A stretch of 64,000 nt of DNA from Senimuribacter sp049852125 (GTDB taxonomy: Bacteria > Bacillota > Clostridia > Peptostreptococcales > Anaerovoracaceae), in the NCBI RefSeq assembly GCF_049852125.1, contig NZ_CP187532.1, positions 2,790,001 through 2,854,000 on the forward strand, written 5' to 3'. Positions 16,554 to 25,703 of this stretch are shown here, in pieces; the stretch's first letter is position 1, and the number at the start of each line of letters is the position of its first letter. The position numbers were made by a program, and so were the translations under genes. The notes under the pieces are model-generated. The model made no database searches. It had not been told where the DNA came from and was given only the letters and a program-made list of their open reading frames with translations.

Positions 16554-18136
16554 CTATGCCGTTTTTTCTTTTTCTGAATGCTTCTGTTTCAAGCGTTCTT
16601 GGAACATTTCTTCATATTCTTCAGCAGATGGGGCGTTGATAATACCGATACCACTATAGTAAATATCAATCGGATATACAGTCTTTTCATCTATCATCTG
16701 TTTCTTAGATATCATAATGTAATCAATAAATTCATTGACGATGGCAGGCGTAAGTTCCGTGATTTCCGTATAACGCCTGACTTTCTCCACAAATTCTGAC
16801 AAATTTGCGGTTTTATCATTCTGCATTTCAATATCTGCTTTTAACTGGATGAGAGATTCTTTTAAGGCTTTCTGCTCTGTTTCGTAGTTTACCGACATTG
16901 TTGCAAAACGCTCATCGCTCAGTTTGCCCGATACGTTATCCTCATAAATCCGCTGAAACAATATGTCAAGCTCAACAATACGTTTTTCAGATTTGGCTAA
17001 TTCCCGCCGTTTCTTGGCAAGCTCTTTCCGCTGTTCCTCACTTGATTTGTCAAGCTGTTCCTGTACGAATTGTTTTTCAAATGCCTGCACGTAGAATAGG
17101 ACACGCCGCAAACTTTCAAGAACCAAGGCATAAACAACCTTTTCACGGATATAGTGGGCAGTACAGTTTGCCGTATTCTTGCGATAATTGGAACAGAAGA
17201 AATATGCCTGCTCTCGGCTGTAATTGTTCGTCACGCTGTAATACAGCTTTTCCCCGCAGTCAGCACAATAGAGTAATCCTGAAAAAATGCTGATTTCGCC
17301 TGTGCGGTTTGGTCTGCGTTTGTGGCTTCTAAGCTCCTGCACGAGTTCCCAAGTTTCATTGTCAATGATAGCTTCGTGGGTATTTTCAAAGATTTTCCAT
17401 TCTTCTTTCGGTCTGCGTTCATGGTCTTGTCCTTGAATGAACGAGTGGTAGAGCGAAAGTTGACTGTATGACCGCAGTATTCAAGCCATTCCAAAATATC
17501 CGCAACCGTCCTTGCCGCCCATTTATGTGGTATGGCTGGAAGTGCAGAGGTATTTCTGCCTTGTGCTTGCCAATGCTCCGTTGGCGTTTTTATACCCTCC
17601 GAAAAAAGGATATTTGCTATCTATGTCGGTCCGTAGCCCTCAACGCATAGGCGGAATATCCTGCGTACAATCTCTGCGGCTTCTTCGTCAATCAGCCAAT
17701 GGGCAGGATTGGCTTCGTTCTTCTTGTAACCGTAGGGGATAACCGTTGTAAGAGGTTTCCCCGACATGCCTTTGTTCTGGAATACCGCCCGTACTTTCTT
17801 TGAAGTATTCTTAGCATGCATCTCATTGAACCAGTCCTGCACGGGGAGAAAATCGCTCAATCCGTCCTTTGTGTCGATATTGTCCATAATGGCAAGATAG
17901 CGGATGCCCATACGGACAAAATCTTCTTCCAATAGCTGACCGACAACAAGGCGGTTTCTGCCAAGCCTTGAATGGTCTTTGACAATAATTGTTCCGATTT
18001 TCCCCGCTTCGGCAAGCTCCATCAGTTCCATAAAAGACGGTCTTGTGAAGCTGACACCAGAATATCCGTCATCTACGAAAAATTGGTGATTCTGAAATCC
18101 GTTATCCTTTGCATACTTGCTGACAATGGATTTTTG
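16554..18136 (-). pseudogene. Outer-element serine recombinase, main part, broken
   Basis: The minus strand encodes most of a large serine recombinase. It has a resolvase catalytic region (DDGYSGVSFTRPSFMELM, DHSRLGRNRLVVG), a recombinase domain (KPLTTVIPYGYK), a zinc ribbon (LLYCADCGEKLYY) and a coiled coil with a DUF4368-like tail. Frames change near 17400 and there are stops around 17500-17640, so it is a pseudogene. The first 30 or so codons, including the catalytic Ser region LYCRLSRDD, are 11.8 kb away at 29914-30006, separated by the inner element. Joined, ITNQ runs directly into KSIVSKYA. Confidence 0.85.
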
Positions 18137-18293
18137 AGAGTTAATATGTAGAGGGTGGTTTCTGCCACCAAATACATATGACTGCGGCTCATTTGTGGTG
18201 AATAGGACTTGCGGTCGTAGGGACGGAGATAGACTCGTATCGCATTATCGGTAGCCGCTACCGATAACATCTGAAATGACGGAGGGAGACACT

Positions 18294-18680
18294 ATGGACG
18301 AATTAAAACTGGGTATCCATGACGAGACAAACGGTCTTGATTATGTCCTGGTCGGGGACTACTACATCCCGGCTATCGAGTTGCCGGAGGACGATGACCG
18401 CCCTATCGGGAAGTGGGGACGGATGCACTGGGCGTATCTGGAAGAAACGAATCCACTTCTGCTCAACCACCTGACCTTGACGGGCAGACTGCACACCTAC
18501 CTTGCCGATTTGGACGAGCAGGCGCAGAATCGCTATCGGCTCATCATCAGGCAGATGGCTGCCGCCGAGGGCATCACCGAGAACTTGAAGCACTGGTCAC
18601 AGTGGGAATGAATTAAGACCATGAACAGCATTATGAACCGCGCCGAGGAAAGCATCAAGTGCGAACTGATTTATACATGA
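18294..18680 (+). pseudogene. tnpV: TnpV of inner element, truncated by in-frame TGA
   Basis: The frame starts at ATG 18294 after GGAGGGA and encodes DDYYIPAIELP-like sequence, HWAYLEETNPLLLN and YLADLDEQAQNR, typical of the transposon-encoded protein TnpV. A TGA at 18609-18611 stops it, but the same frame goes on to encode MNSIMNRAEESIKCELIY, matching the normal TnpV C-terminus (compare MNCIQQQAEEFILNELIY in the copy at 35890). The stop replaces the place of a conserved Trp, so a TGG to TGA change is likely. TnpV has no proven function. Confidence 0.75.
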
Positions 18681-18718
18681 CTTTCACCCGGCATTTGCAC
18701 CAGCGCAAAAGCGTACAG

Positions 18719-18757
18719 GCTTCCGCAAGGTTCCCCCTATGGGCGGGACCTTGCGGG
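18719..18757 (+). terminator. Terminator after inner TnpV
   Basis: CCGCAAGGTTCCC and GGGACCTTGCGG arms followed by GAGTTTTT. Confidence 0.75.
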
Positions 18758-18831
18758 AGTTTTTCCTTTGCATTTGTACCATCGCTGACCGCCTGTCCGC
18801 CGCCTCCCTCAAAAATTTTCTTTGGCAGGGC

Positions 18832-18876
18832 TTGACAAGAACGGATGTTCAAATTATAATAAGTTCATATTTGAAC
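18832..18876 (+). promoter_or_regulatory. Promoter with overlapping operator-like palindrome
   Basis: TTGACA (18832-18837), 17 bases, TATAAT (18855-18860). The inverted repeat GTTCAAAT (18847-18854) and ATTTGAAC (18869-18876) brackets the -10, so a repressor is likely to bind here. Confidence 0.75.
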
Positions 18877-18915
18877 TGAATATCTGATGTCTATATAATA
18901 CACATATTTCATTTG

Positions 18916-18968
18916 GCAGATACATAACCGACTGCGGAGATCGTCCGCGGGCGGTTTTTTGTATCTGC
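18916..18968 (+). promoter_or_regulatory. Leader with nested hairpins and terminator
   Basis: Soon after the promoter, GCAGATACA and TGTATCTGC pair around an inner GC-rich hairpin followed by TTTTTT. The inner hairpin looks like a terminator, and the outer stem would enclose it, so transcription into TnpW and the recombinase may be attenuated. It matches no riboswitch I know. Confidence 0.5.
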
Positions 18969-19214
18969 TTTTCCTTTCTCATACATAACCAAAACTCCAG
19001 AAGCAGAAAGATGGTGTGATTGACAACTGAATGACCGTCCAAGCAGCTATCATGCCGGTGAAGTATGCCATGACCGAAAGCGAGCGTACCGACGATGAGA
19101 CACAACGGCACAGCACCAACAAAGGGATTTGCCTGTCAGGAACTGCTTCGGGGAAACGGCTTCCCATATCAGAAATTTCTGTTTTTAAGTTTCAATGATA
19201 TGAGAAAGGACACC
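18969..19214. other. Untranslated leader, no recognised gene
   Basis: A frame of about 50 codons from an ATG near 19048 is open but has no good ribosome site and no recognisable motif. Otherwise I see nothing in this stretch. Confidence 0.4.
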
Positions 19215-19433
19215 ATGACGAAAAACAACGAAAACCAGAACTGCCAGTATATGACCCGCCGCATCGGCTCTACCACTTACAAGGTGAAGGTGGTCTTTTC
19301 CGACAATGGCGGCGAAACGCTGGAGGAAAAAATTTTGCGGATGATTCGCAATGAGGGGCTGCAAAACGGTGGAGAACGTGGTATGATGGATGCACCACAA
19401 ATGAGCCGTCAGTCTGAAAGGAGCGCGTCATGA
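19215..19433 (+). CDS. tnpW: TnpW-like transposon-encoded protein
   Basis: A 72-residue protein starting at ATG 19215 after GAGAAAGGA; a longer open frame upstream lacks a ribosome site. The sequence YMTRRIGSTTYKVKVVF and ETLEEKILRMI is typical of the small protein placed just before large serine recombinases of Tn4451-like elements (TnpW). Its stop overlaps the recombinase start as ATGA, so translation is coupled. It may help or regulate the recombinase; function is not established. Confidence 0.75.
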   Translation: MTKNNENQNCQYMTRRIGSTTYKVKVVFSDNGGETLEEKILRMIRNEGLQNGGERGMMDAPQMSRQSERSAS

Positions 19434-21201
19434 GCGCAAGACAGACTGAGGAAAAGATCACGGCCTTATACGAGAGGCTCTCTCGTGACGATGAATCCGC
19501 TGGGGACAGTAATTCGATCGTGAATCAGAAAAAATACCTGGAGGGCTACGCCGCCCAGTACAGCTTCTCCAATATCGTCCACTACACCGATGACGGATGG
19601 TCGGGCGGCAACTTCGACCGGCCGGCATGGAAACGGCTGGTGGCTGACATCGAGGCCGGGAAAGTGGCTCTGGTACTGACGAAGGACATGAGCAGAATCG
19701 GCAGAGATTATCTGCAAACCGGTTTCTATACGGAAGTCCTCTTTCGCAAATTCGGGGTGCGTTTCATCGCCATCGGCAACAGCATCGACAGCGCCGACCC
19801 CAGTTCCAGCGAGTTTGCGCCATTCGTCAATATCATGAGCGAATGGTATCTGCGGGACTTGAACCGCAAGCAGCGCACCGCCATCCGGGTCAAGGGCGAG
19901 TCTGGCAAGCCCACCACCAACTGCGCCATCTATGGCTACCGGAAAAACCCCAACGACAAATACCACTGGCTGATCGATGAGGAAGCTGCCGCTGTTGTGC
20001 GGCGCATCTTCCAGCTTACCATTGAAGGCCACGGCCCCTATGAGATCGCCACGATGCTCTGCGAGGCGAAAGTCGAGACGCCTGCCGCTTACTTTGCAAG
20101 GCAGGGACGGGGTGTTTGGAAAAGCAGAGAGGACATCCCCCGGCCTTATAGCTGGAACGGCTTTGCGGTGGGGCAGATACTTTCCAAGCTGGAGTATATG
20201 GGGCATACGGTCAACTTCCGCACCCACAAGGAATCCTACAAGGACAAGCGGGCTGTTGTCCACTCGCCGGAGGACTGGCTGATTTTTGAAAACACCCACG
20301 AGGCCATCGTGGACAAAGAGACCTGGGAGTTGGCCCAGAAGCTGCGGAAAACGCCCCGCCGCCATGACACCATCGGTGAGGCCAATCCCCTGACCGGGCT
20401 ACTCTACTGTGCCGACTGCGGCGCAAAACTGTATAACCATCGGTCGAGAGGAACAGCCGACAAGCCATATCCGTCAGACTGGTTCGACTGCTCCACCTAC
20501 ACGTTGACCCGGCAGAAACACGGGATAGCTTGCAGCAATCACCACATTTCCACCAAGGCTCTGCGGACGCTGATTCTGGAAACGATCCGAGCCGCCAGTC
20601 CGTCACGGAGGCAGAAGCGGCGCTGGACAGCTTCGAGCAGGACACCGCCAATGTGGAACGGTTCCTCGCCCTGGCGAAAAAGTACACCGATTTCTCGGAA
20701 CTGACTACGCCGATGATCAACGAATTTATTGATAAGATCATCGTCCATGCCCCAGAAAAGGTAGACGGCGACAGGACGCAGCAGGTGGACATCTATCTGA
20801 AATTCATCGGGCGGTTCGACCTCCCTGCCCCGGAGCTGATGCCGGAGGAAGAAAAGCGGCAGGCTTCCCTGCACCGGCACCGCGTCAAGAGCCGGGAGCG
20901 CTATCAGAAGATCAAGGCCGGCGAACACGCTGTCGGTCAGACGTTCAAGCTGGTCTGCAAATGCTGTGGGGAAGAATTTGAATCCACGCGGTTGAACACT
21001 CTGTTCTGCGGCCCGAACTGCCGGGCGAAATTCTACCGGCAGGAAGCGGCGGCAGGCAGGAGCCGCGAATGCGTCTACGGAAACTGCGGAAAAGCATTTA
21101 CCACCACCAGAAGCGATGTGAAATACTGCTGTGAGGCTTGCCAAAGGAAAGCGCACAGCAAAATGCGGTATCGGCAGAAGCAGGAAGCAGAAACCGTATA
21201 A
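19430..21201 (+). pseudogene. Inner-element serine recombinase, internal deletion and frameshift
   Basis: The N-terminal 385 residues are a normal large serine recombinase. They hold the catalytic LYERLSRDDESAGDSNSI, then TKDMSRIGRDYLQTG, the recombinase domain with NCAIYGYRK, and zinc ribbon LLYCADCGAKLYNH. Near 20600 the frame changes and about 70 coiled-coil residues present in relatives are missing. The other frame then gives FLALAKKYTDFSELTTPMIN and a DUF4368-like end. An unusual C-terminal tail adds two Cys zinc-ribbon motifs (CKCCGEEFE...CGPNC and CGKAFTTTRSDVKYCCEAC). The lesion removes the arm needed for synapsis, so the enzyme is probably inactive. Confidence 0.8.
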
Positions 21202-21264
21202 AAACGGAATGGGCGGGTCAGGTATACTTGGCCGCCCTGACCTATGGAAAGAAGGGAATATTCC

Positions 21265-21633
21265 ATGTGGAACTGCGATTGGGAATATGAAAATCAGGAA
21301 ACGCTGAAGCAATGGTATGAAGAAAAGTTCGCCGGGATAAGGCCGTACTCGGCTGTGCGGAAAATTATCTGCAAGGGCTGTGGGCGTGTGTTCTACACCC
21401 AGATTGCCAGTAAGAAATATTGCTATTATCATCTGTGCGGGAACCGGGGTTATCAAAAGGATTTGAAGCAGCGGCGGCTGGAAAAACGCCAGAATCAGAT
21501 TTGCAAAGGGTGCGGAAAAACCTTTACCCCCAAGAGGTCGGATGCGGTCTACTGCTGCAATGCCTACCGCCAGCGGGCTTACCGCCAAAGCGTTACGGAT
21601 AAGGTATGTGGTCAAATTGAACACCACCACTAA
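21265..21633 (+). CDS. Double zinc-ribbon protein, unknown function
   Basis: About 122 residues from ATG 21265 (preceded by AGAAGGGA). It holds two Cys motifs, CKGCGRVFYTQ...KKYCYYHLC and CKGCGKTFTPKRSDAVYCC, like those at the end of the upstream recombinase. This suggests either a detached recombinase tail or a small DNA-binding protein. One expected Cys near the end is replaced by Tyr (CCNAYRQ). It lies between the recombinase and mobC in the same direction. I know no named family for it. Confidence 0.65.
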   Translation: MWNCDWEYENQETLKQWYEEKFAGIRPYSAVRKIICKGCGRVFYTQIASKKYCYYHLCGNRGYQKDLKQRRLEKRQNQICKGCGKTFTPKRSDAVYCCNAYRQRAYRQSVTDKVCGQIEHHH

Positions 21634-21774
21634 CCGTAACGGAAATATGGAATATGCGCCGGACATGGGTATTCGCCTCTCGTGTCCGGCCATTTTTTGA
21701 AAATCTGATTTGTGGTACGATGCCAAAATCCAAAAATGGCTGATTTTATTTGCGATGGGAGGAAGCAAAAAGCA

Positions 21775-22107
21775 ATGAGTAAACGGACAGAAGAATTGAA
21801 AATCCGCATCTCACCGGAGGACAAGGAGCGGATAAAACTCAAGATGGAGGACGCCGGCATTCTGACCATGAGCGCCTACGTCCGCAAGATGGCTCTGGAC
21901 GGAATTTGTATCAGGCTGGACCTGAAAGATGTGCGCCAGCTTGTTTCCATGCTCCAGCGGTGTACGAATAATCTGAACCAGTACGCTAAGCGGGCGAACG
22001 AAACCGGGAGCATTTATGCGGCGGACATTGAGGATTTGCAGAAACGCCTGGACGAAATTTGGGAGTTGTCCAGACAGACTCTCGCCAGTCTTGCCGCGAT
22101 CCGGTAG
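21775..22107 (+). CDS. mobC: MobC relaxosome accessory protein
   Basis: A 110-residue protein with an N-terminal ribbon-helix-helix-like part (KRTEELKIRISPEDKERIK, LTMSAYVRKMAL) and a helical C-terminus (LVSMLQRCTNNLNQYAKRAN), typical of MobC of mobilisable Clostridia elements. MobC helps the relaxase open oriT. ATG 21775 follows GGGAGGAAG; earlier in-frame codons lack a site. A relaxase gene should follow but is missing; oriT-like hairpins and then the convergent defence operon come next. Confidence 0.8.
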   Translation: MSKRTEELKIRISPEDKERIKLKMEDAGILTMSAYVRKMALDGICIRLDLKDVRQLVSMLQRCTNNLNQYAKRANETGSIYAADIEDLQKRLDEIWELSRQTLASLAAIR

Positions 22108-22164
22108 CAGTAGAGCGTACAAGCTAACTCAACTTTTCGCTTTTCAAGGGGAGCGCAGGCCCTT

Positions 22165-22290
22165 CTATTTCCTGCGGGGCAGGAATAGCAGCGTTCGGGA
22201 ACCGAACGCGTAGCCAGCCCCGGCAACGGGTCTGTTCAAGGGGTTTGGGGTGCTACCCCAACAAACAGAAACTGCGGTTTCCGGCAACGC
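22165..22290. other. oriT-like cluster of inverted repeats
   Basis: Three hairpins follow mobC: CTATTTCCTGC/GCAGGAATAG (22165-22188), GCGTTCGG/CCGAACGC (22191-22209) and TTTGGGGT/ACCCCAACAAA (about 22243-22266), then CCGGCAACGCCGG. Position after mobC and hairpin density suggest a transfer origin. No nick site is proven. Confidence 0.5.
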
Positions 22291-22373
22291 CGGGAGCTGC
22301 TGTTTCGAGCCTTTGTGGGAACAAAGGCACTGCTTGCCAAGTAGCAAACCCCCATCAAACGTGCCAAATCATA

Positions 22374-23834
22374 TCAAAATGGCAAAAGTCGGCCTTGCAA
22401 TTCAATTATATTTTTGTCAGCGAAGTCATAACTATTGTAAATAGACGCAATTATAATTTGGTGTTCAGTATAATCCTCCGCCAGGATAGCCATCATCTCA
22501 TTCACATTTTCCTCGCTTACCTCACGCCCACTTGGTGAATCCAGAATAATTGGTAGGCATACCCCCGTGTGATTTCGAATTAAAGCTACATACGATATTT
22601 TGAAAGCAAATACAACCTTATGGAATATTGCCCCAGACAACGACTTGAGGTCGTTTGTAAAAATATAATCATTTCGCGCACTTACATACTTTTCATCCAA
22701 GCCAAGACGGGTAGCATATCGTGAAATAAGGCTATGCAACTCGGCGATAAGAGGATTATTTTGTTTTACGCTTGTAATTACCTGTTCCTCTAAGGTTTTC
22801 CGTTCTTTTTCCAGCTTAGCAATGATCCTCTGTGTAGCCAAAGCATCAATGTCAATCTTTGAGATTTCACTATCAAATTGCTCTAAGCTACTTTTTACAT
22901 TAAACAACATCGAATCCCTGTCTTGCTTGACTCTTAGCTGATGTATTTTCCGATCAATAACCGCAAGTTGCTCACAAATAATCTTCTGCTTTGCAACAAG
23001 AAGGAGGGTCGTATCAGCATAGCCAACTAAAGTATCTTTATTGACCGGGATTTCAGTGCCATCCGGCGTCTTTACCCGAAGCCTAAAAGAAGTAATGTAT
23101 TTTTCAAAACTATTGTTTTTTCTAACTACGCTCTTTATGCGGCAGAGTTCTTCTTCAAGCGGTTTTCTCTCGCAGTAAAGCACTTCTAAGGCTGTGTCGA
23201 TTTCATCAGCCGGAGAATCAGAATAGACCGCCTCTCCCAGTTTATTTATCTCAGCTTTATATTTTGCAACATCGAGCATATGTCTATATTTCTGAAGTTC
23301 TCGTTTGACTGTGGCAAGTCTTTGAGATAATTCATCATTTGATTTTTCGGACAATCCCCTAAGCAACGACTCAAGTGAAAAACGGATATTGCCAATAGCT
23401 TTTCCGCGATTTAACAGAGTCCATCCTTTTTCCTGGTCAACATAAAAAGCGCCAAGTAAATTTTCAACCACCTCAGAATTTTCAATACCAAAAATCAAGG
23501 TGTGTATTTCATTCTGCTCAGTAGGGAGGGAATATCCCTTTTCTGTTCCGTCACAAGTGATTTCGATGTAGTCACGATTTCTAGTTAAGACAAACTCACT
23601 TTCAGCCACACCTATAACTGTAAGAATCGTCTCATAGTCGGAAAATCGAATGCCGCGGGTATTGGGTATCGGGTAGCCCAGGGCATACATAAGCATTCTC
23701 AGCAGAGTAGTCTTGCCAACGCTGTTTTCTTTGCTGAAAACAATATTTACTCCTGGGGTAAAGGTAAATATCTTTTGATTATCGCCTAAAAATGTCTGCT
23801 GCATGGAATTGACCTGCAATGAAACTATTCTCAT
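22374..23834 (-). CDS. SMC/ABC-type ATPase of defence operon (ABC-3C-like)
   Basis: 486 residues from ATG 23834. Residues 25-45 hold a P-loop variant (SKENSVGKTTLLRMLMYALG), the middle is coiled coil with many charged residues, and the C-terminus has a Walker-B-like strand and D-loop (LPIILDSPSGREVSEENV) and IIASIYNSYDF. This is the layout of short Rad50/SMC-like ATPases of ABC three-component and Lamassu-type defence systems. It overlaps the upstream DUF4297-like gene by ATGA, which implies translational coupling and a joint complex. It is the last gene of the operon. The first Gly of the P-loop is not conserved; whether it hydrolyses ATP is open. Confidence 0.75.
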   Translation of the reverse strand: MRIVSLQVNSMQQTFLGDNQKIFTFTPGVNIVFSKENSVGKTTLLRMLMYALGYPIPNTRGIRFSDYETILTVIGVAESEFVLTRNRDYIEITCDGTEKGYSLPTEQNEIHTLIFGIENSEVVENLLGAFYVDQEKGWTLLNRGKAIGNIRFSLESLLRGLSEKSNDELSQRLATVKRELQKYRHMLDVAKYKAEINKLGEAVYSDSPADEIDTALEVLYCERKPLEEELCRIKSVVRKNNSFEKYITSFRLRVKTPDGTEIPVNKDTLVGYADTTLLLVAKQKIICEQLAVIDRKIHQLRVKQDRDSMLFNVKSSLEQFDSEISKIDIDALATQRIIAKLEKERKTLEEQVITSVKQNNPLIAELHSLISRYATRLGLDEKYVSARNDYIFTNDLKSLSGAIFHKVVFAFKISYVALIRNHTGVCLPIILDSPSGREVSEENVNEMMAILAEDYTEHQIIIASIYNSYDFADKNIIELQGRLLPF

Positions 23835-24826
23835 AATTTCACCTTGCCTTTTATCCCGGCAATTACCCTGCGATTTTTGAGAACGTTTGAAATCGTAATT
23901 TGGATTACCATTTCTTCTGTGATAGCGTCTGCACCTTTCAAATCGAAATCGCTTTTGTACTGTTCCCACCTTTCGGATACAAAACGGCTCATCCGCTCTT
24001 TTGATTTCAGAGCAGGGAAGAAATCATTAAAATCACTGAGAACTTTTGAAACAAATTCAAATCGTTCGCTGTTGTTATTTATTACTGCCCTATACTTTTG
24101 AAGGATTTCCGTAACATCAGAAGAATCATAATCCTCTAATTCGGCATCTGTTTCACGGACTTCACACAGAATGGCAATAATAGGCCATATCATACTTTCC
24201 TTTGTTATTGTGGAAGTCCTCTGGGATGCATTTACCCTAAAAGAGTTTTGCCACAATGACAACATTTGACCTGTGGATACTTTACTGGCACCAAGGTCAT
24301 TGAGAAATTCCATAGTCAACGATTGCAGCACCTTATATCGCTCGTCCTCGGATTCACCATGAAATTGCATCACACAAACTGTCAACATAGATGTATCAAT
24401 ACTATATCCGTTTTTTGAGCAAATATCAGTTATCGACTTCTGGCAGCTTGTTGGTAACTCAGAAAATGGAGCCATATTAAGGGGACTGCTAAATTTATGC
24501 ATAGTCCGTATGTTGTTAAAGGGATTGGGTGAATTCGTCACAAAGACAAGTTGCTCAACATCGGTTATCTTAGATGCCGCATTCAATGTCCGTAGACTGG
24601 CCTCCAAGTTTCTTTTCACATGACTAAAATCATCAGGCTTCTCGACCGATTTCGCTTGTGCCATCAGAATCTTTCCATTTGAAAATGTAATTTCAACATC
24701 CTCTGTTTCGCCTTCAACTTTGACTTTGGAAGCACTTTCAATATTTTTAAGCATCAACATAATTGCCGCATTACTCTGAAATTCCCAGCCAAAGGCGGAA
24801 GCAGTTGCATTTGATGATCTTGGCAT
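23831..24826 (-). CDS. DUF4297/Cap4-like nuclease-domain protein of defence operon
   Basis: 331 residues from ATG 24826, chosen because GGGAGGTGG lies just before it. The N-terminus has AFGWEFQSNAAIMLML, then EGETEDVEITFSNGKILMAQAKS, a PD-(D/E)XK-like pattern (Glu/Asp, then Q-x-K on the next strand) as in DUF4297 nucleases such as Cap4 and Lamassu LmuA effectors. The rest (about 110-331) is helical with no motif I recognise. Pairing with an SMC-like ATPase fits a nuclease held inactive until the ATPase senses invading DNA. Catalytic activity is inferred only. Confidence 0.65.
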   Translation of the reverse strand: MPRSSNATASAFGWEFQSNAAIMLMLKNIESASKVKVEGETEDVEITFSNGKILMAQAKSVEKPDDFSHVKRNLEASLRTLNAASKITDVEQLVFVTNSPNPFNNIRTMHKFSSPLNMAPFSELPTSCQKSITDICSKNGYSIDTSMLTVCVMQFHGESEDERYKVLQSLTMEFLNDLGASKVSTGQMLSLWQNSFRVNASQRTSTITKESMIWPIIAILCEVRETDAELEDYDSSDVTEILQKYRAVINNNSERFEFVSKVLSDFNDFFPALKSKERMSRFVSERWEQYKSDFDLKGADAITEEMVIQITISNVLKNRRVIAGIKGKVKL

Positions 24827-24921
24827 TGGCACATCCACCTCCCTTGTCCCCAACTTCTCCTCTTGTTTCACCAGCTTAGTCGATGCCAGTATCGGCTTTT
24901 ACATATATACCTTATTTCTTC

Positions 24922-25638
24922 TCAGCCGTTACCATTAGGCGCCGCAATTATTTCGTCAATCTTGAACATTAACATACTGGCGAAAATCATTCGCCGCATA
25001 GAATCATCTTTCTCAAGCTCAATATTCTCGTGAGATTTGGGATTTCGCAACGCTGCCATAGCCCCGGCGAATAGGAAACGAGTACCCAAGTGGATGTCTT
25101 TTCCTGTTTGAGTAGTCCGATCTCCCGCTTCAAGTACTGGGTCATTATCGGCAAAAACCTTGTTCATAAGCGCCTGCCCATCAGGAACATTTTCGGAATC
25201 TGGATACGCTGTGCGATACAGTTCCTTAAGGCGAGAATTTATTTCAATGAATGCATTGCAGGCGGCTTCGGCGTAACTTCCATCTCTATACAATTTTTCA
25301 GAAACTCGCTGAATATTAGGGTGTAGTAAACGGCACAGCCCCATACTATTTGCTTGGTTTGTAGCGAGTATTTGTCCTTTAACAAAGTCCACAGCTTCAA
25401 TTGTCTGCCCGTATACAATCAGATTGATATAAAAGCGCTGATATGGCAGTTCAGTAAAAAGAGCATTTTTCAAATCGACGAGATGGTTACTGATGGGAGG
25501 ATTTATCCCTGAAATCTGTTGAGCCACACTTGCAATTCCCTCGCGGACATCAAGGACAGTCTTGAAGTGGATAGGTTGATTGTAGCAAGACAGTGACTGC
25601 AATTGAATAGATAGCTCGTTCACTTTTGTACTGTTCAT
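24922..25638 (-). CDS. TIGR02391-like protein of defence operon
   Basis: 238 residues, mostly helical. The C-terminal part (about 110-235) contains SYAEAACNAFIEINSRLKEL, then RTTQTGKDIHLGTRFLFAGAMAALRNPKSHE, a pattern of TIGR02391 (Ymh) proteins, which often lie beside restriction and phage-defence genes. The R-N-P-K-S-H end resembles a HEPN-type RxxxxH, so a HEPN-like ribonuclease fold is possible. It lies between the HNH gene and the DUF4297-like gene in the same direction, with short gaps. Confidence 0.6.
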   Translation of the reverse strand: MNSTKVNELSIQLQSLSCYNQPIHFKTVLDVREGIASVAQQISGINPPISNHLVDLKNALFTELPYQRFYINLIVYGQTIEAVDFVKGQILATNQANSMGLCRLLHPNIQRVSEKLYRDGSYAEAACNAFIEINSRLKELYRTAYPDSENVPDGQALMNKVFADNDPVLEAGDRTTQTGKDIHLGTRFLFAGAMAALRNPKSHENIELEKDDSMRRMIFASMLMFKIDEIIAAPNGNG

Positions 25639-25703
25639 TTTTTCTCCATCGGCTTGATCATCATTTTGGGTATCAGCCAGTTTTTATTTTTTGCAAAGTT
25701 CAA

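Noticed and set aside
16554..18136. Functional serine recombinase at the left end of the outer element
   Set aside because: Several frame changes, stop codons and a missing N-terminus rule out a working enzyme.
18916..18968. Known riboswitch class
   Set aside because: No conserved aptamer core recognised; the hairpins are explained by attenuation.
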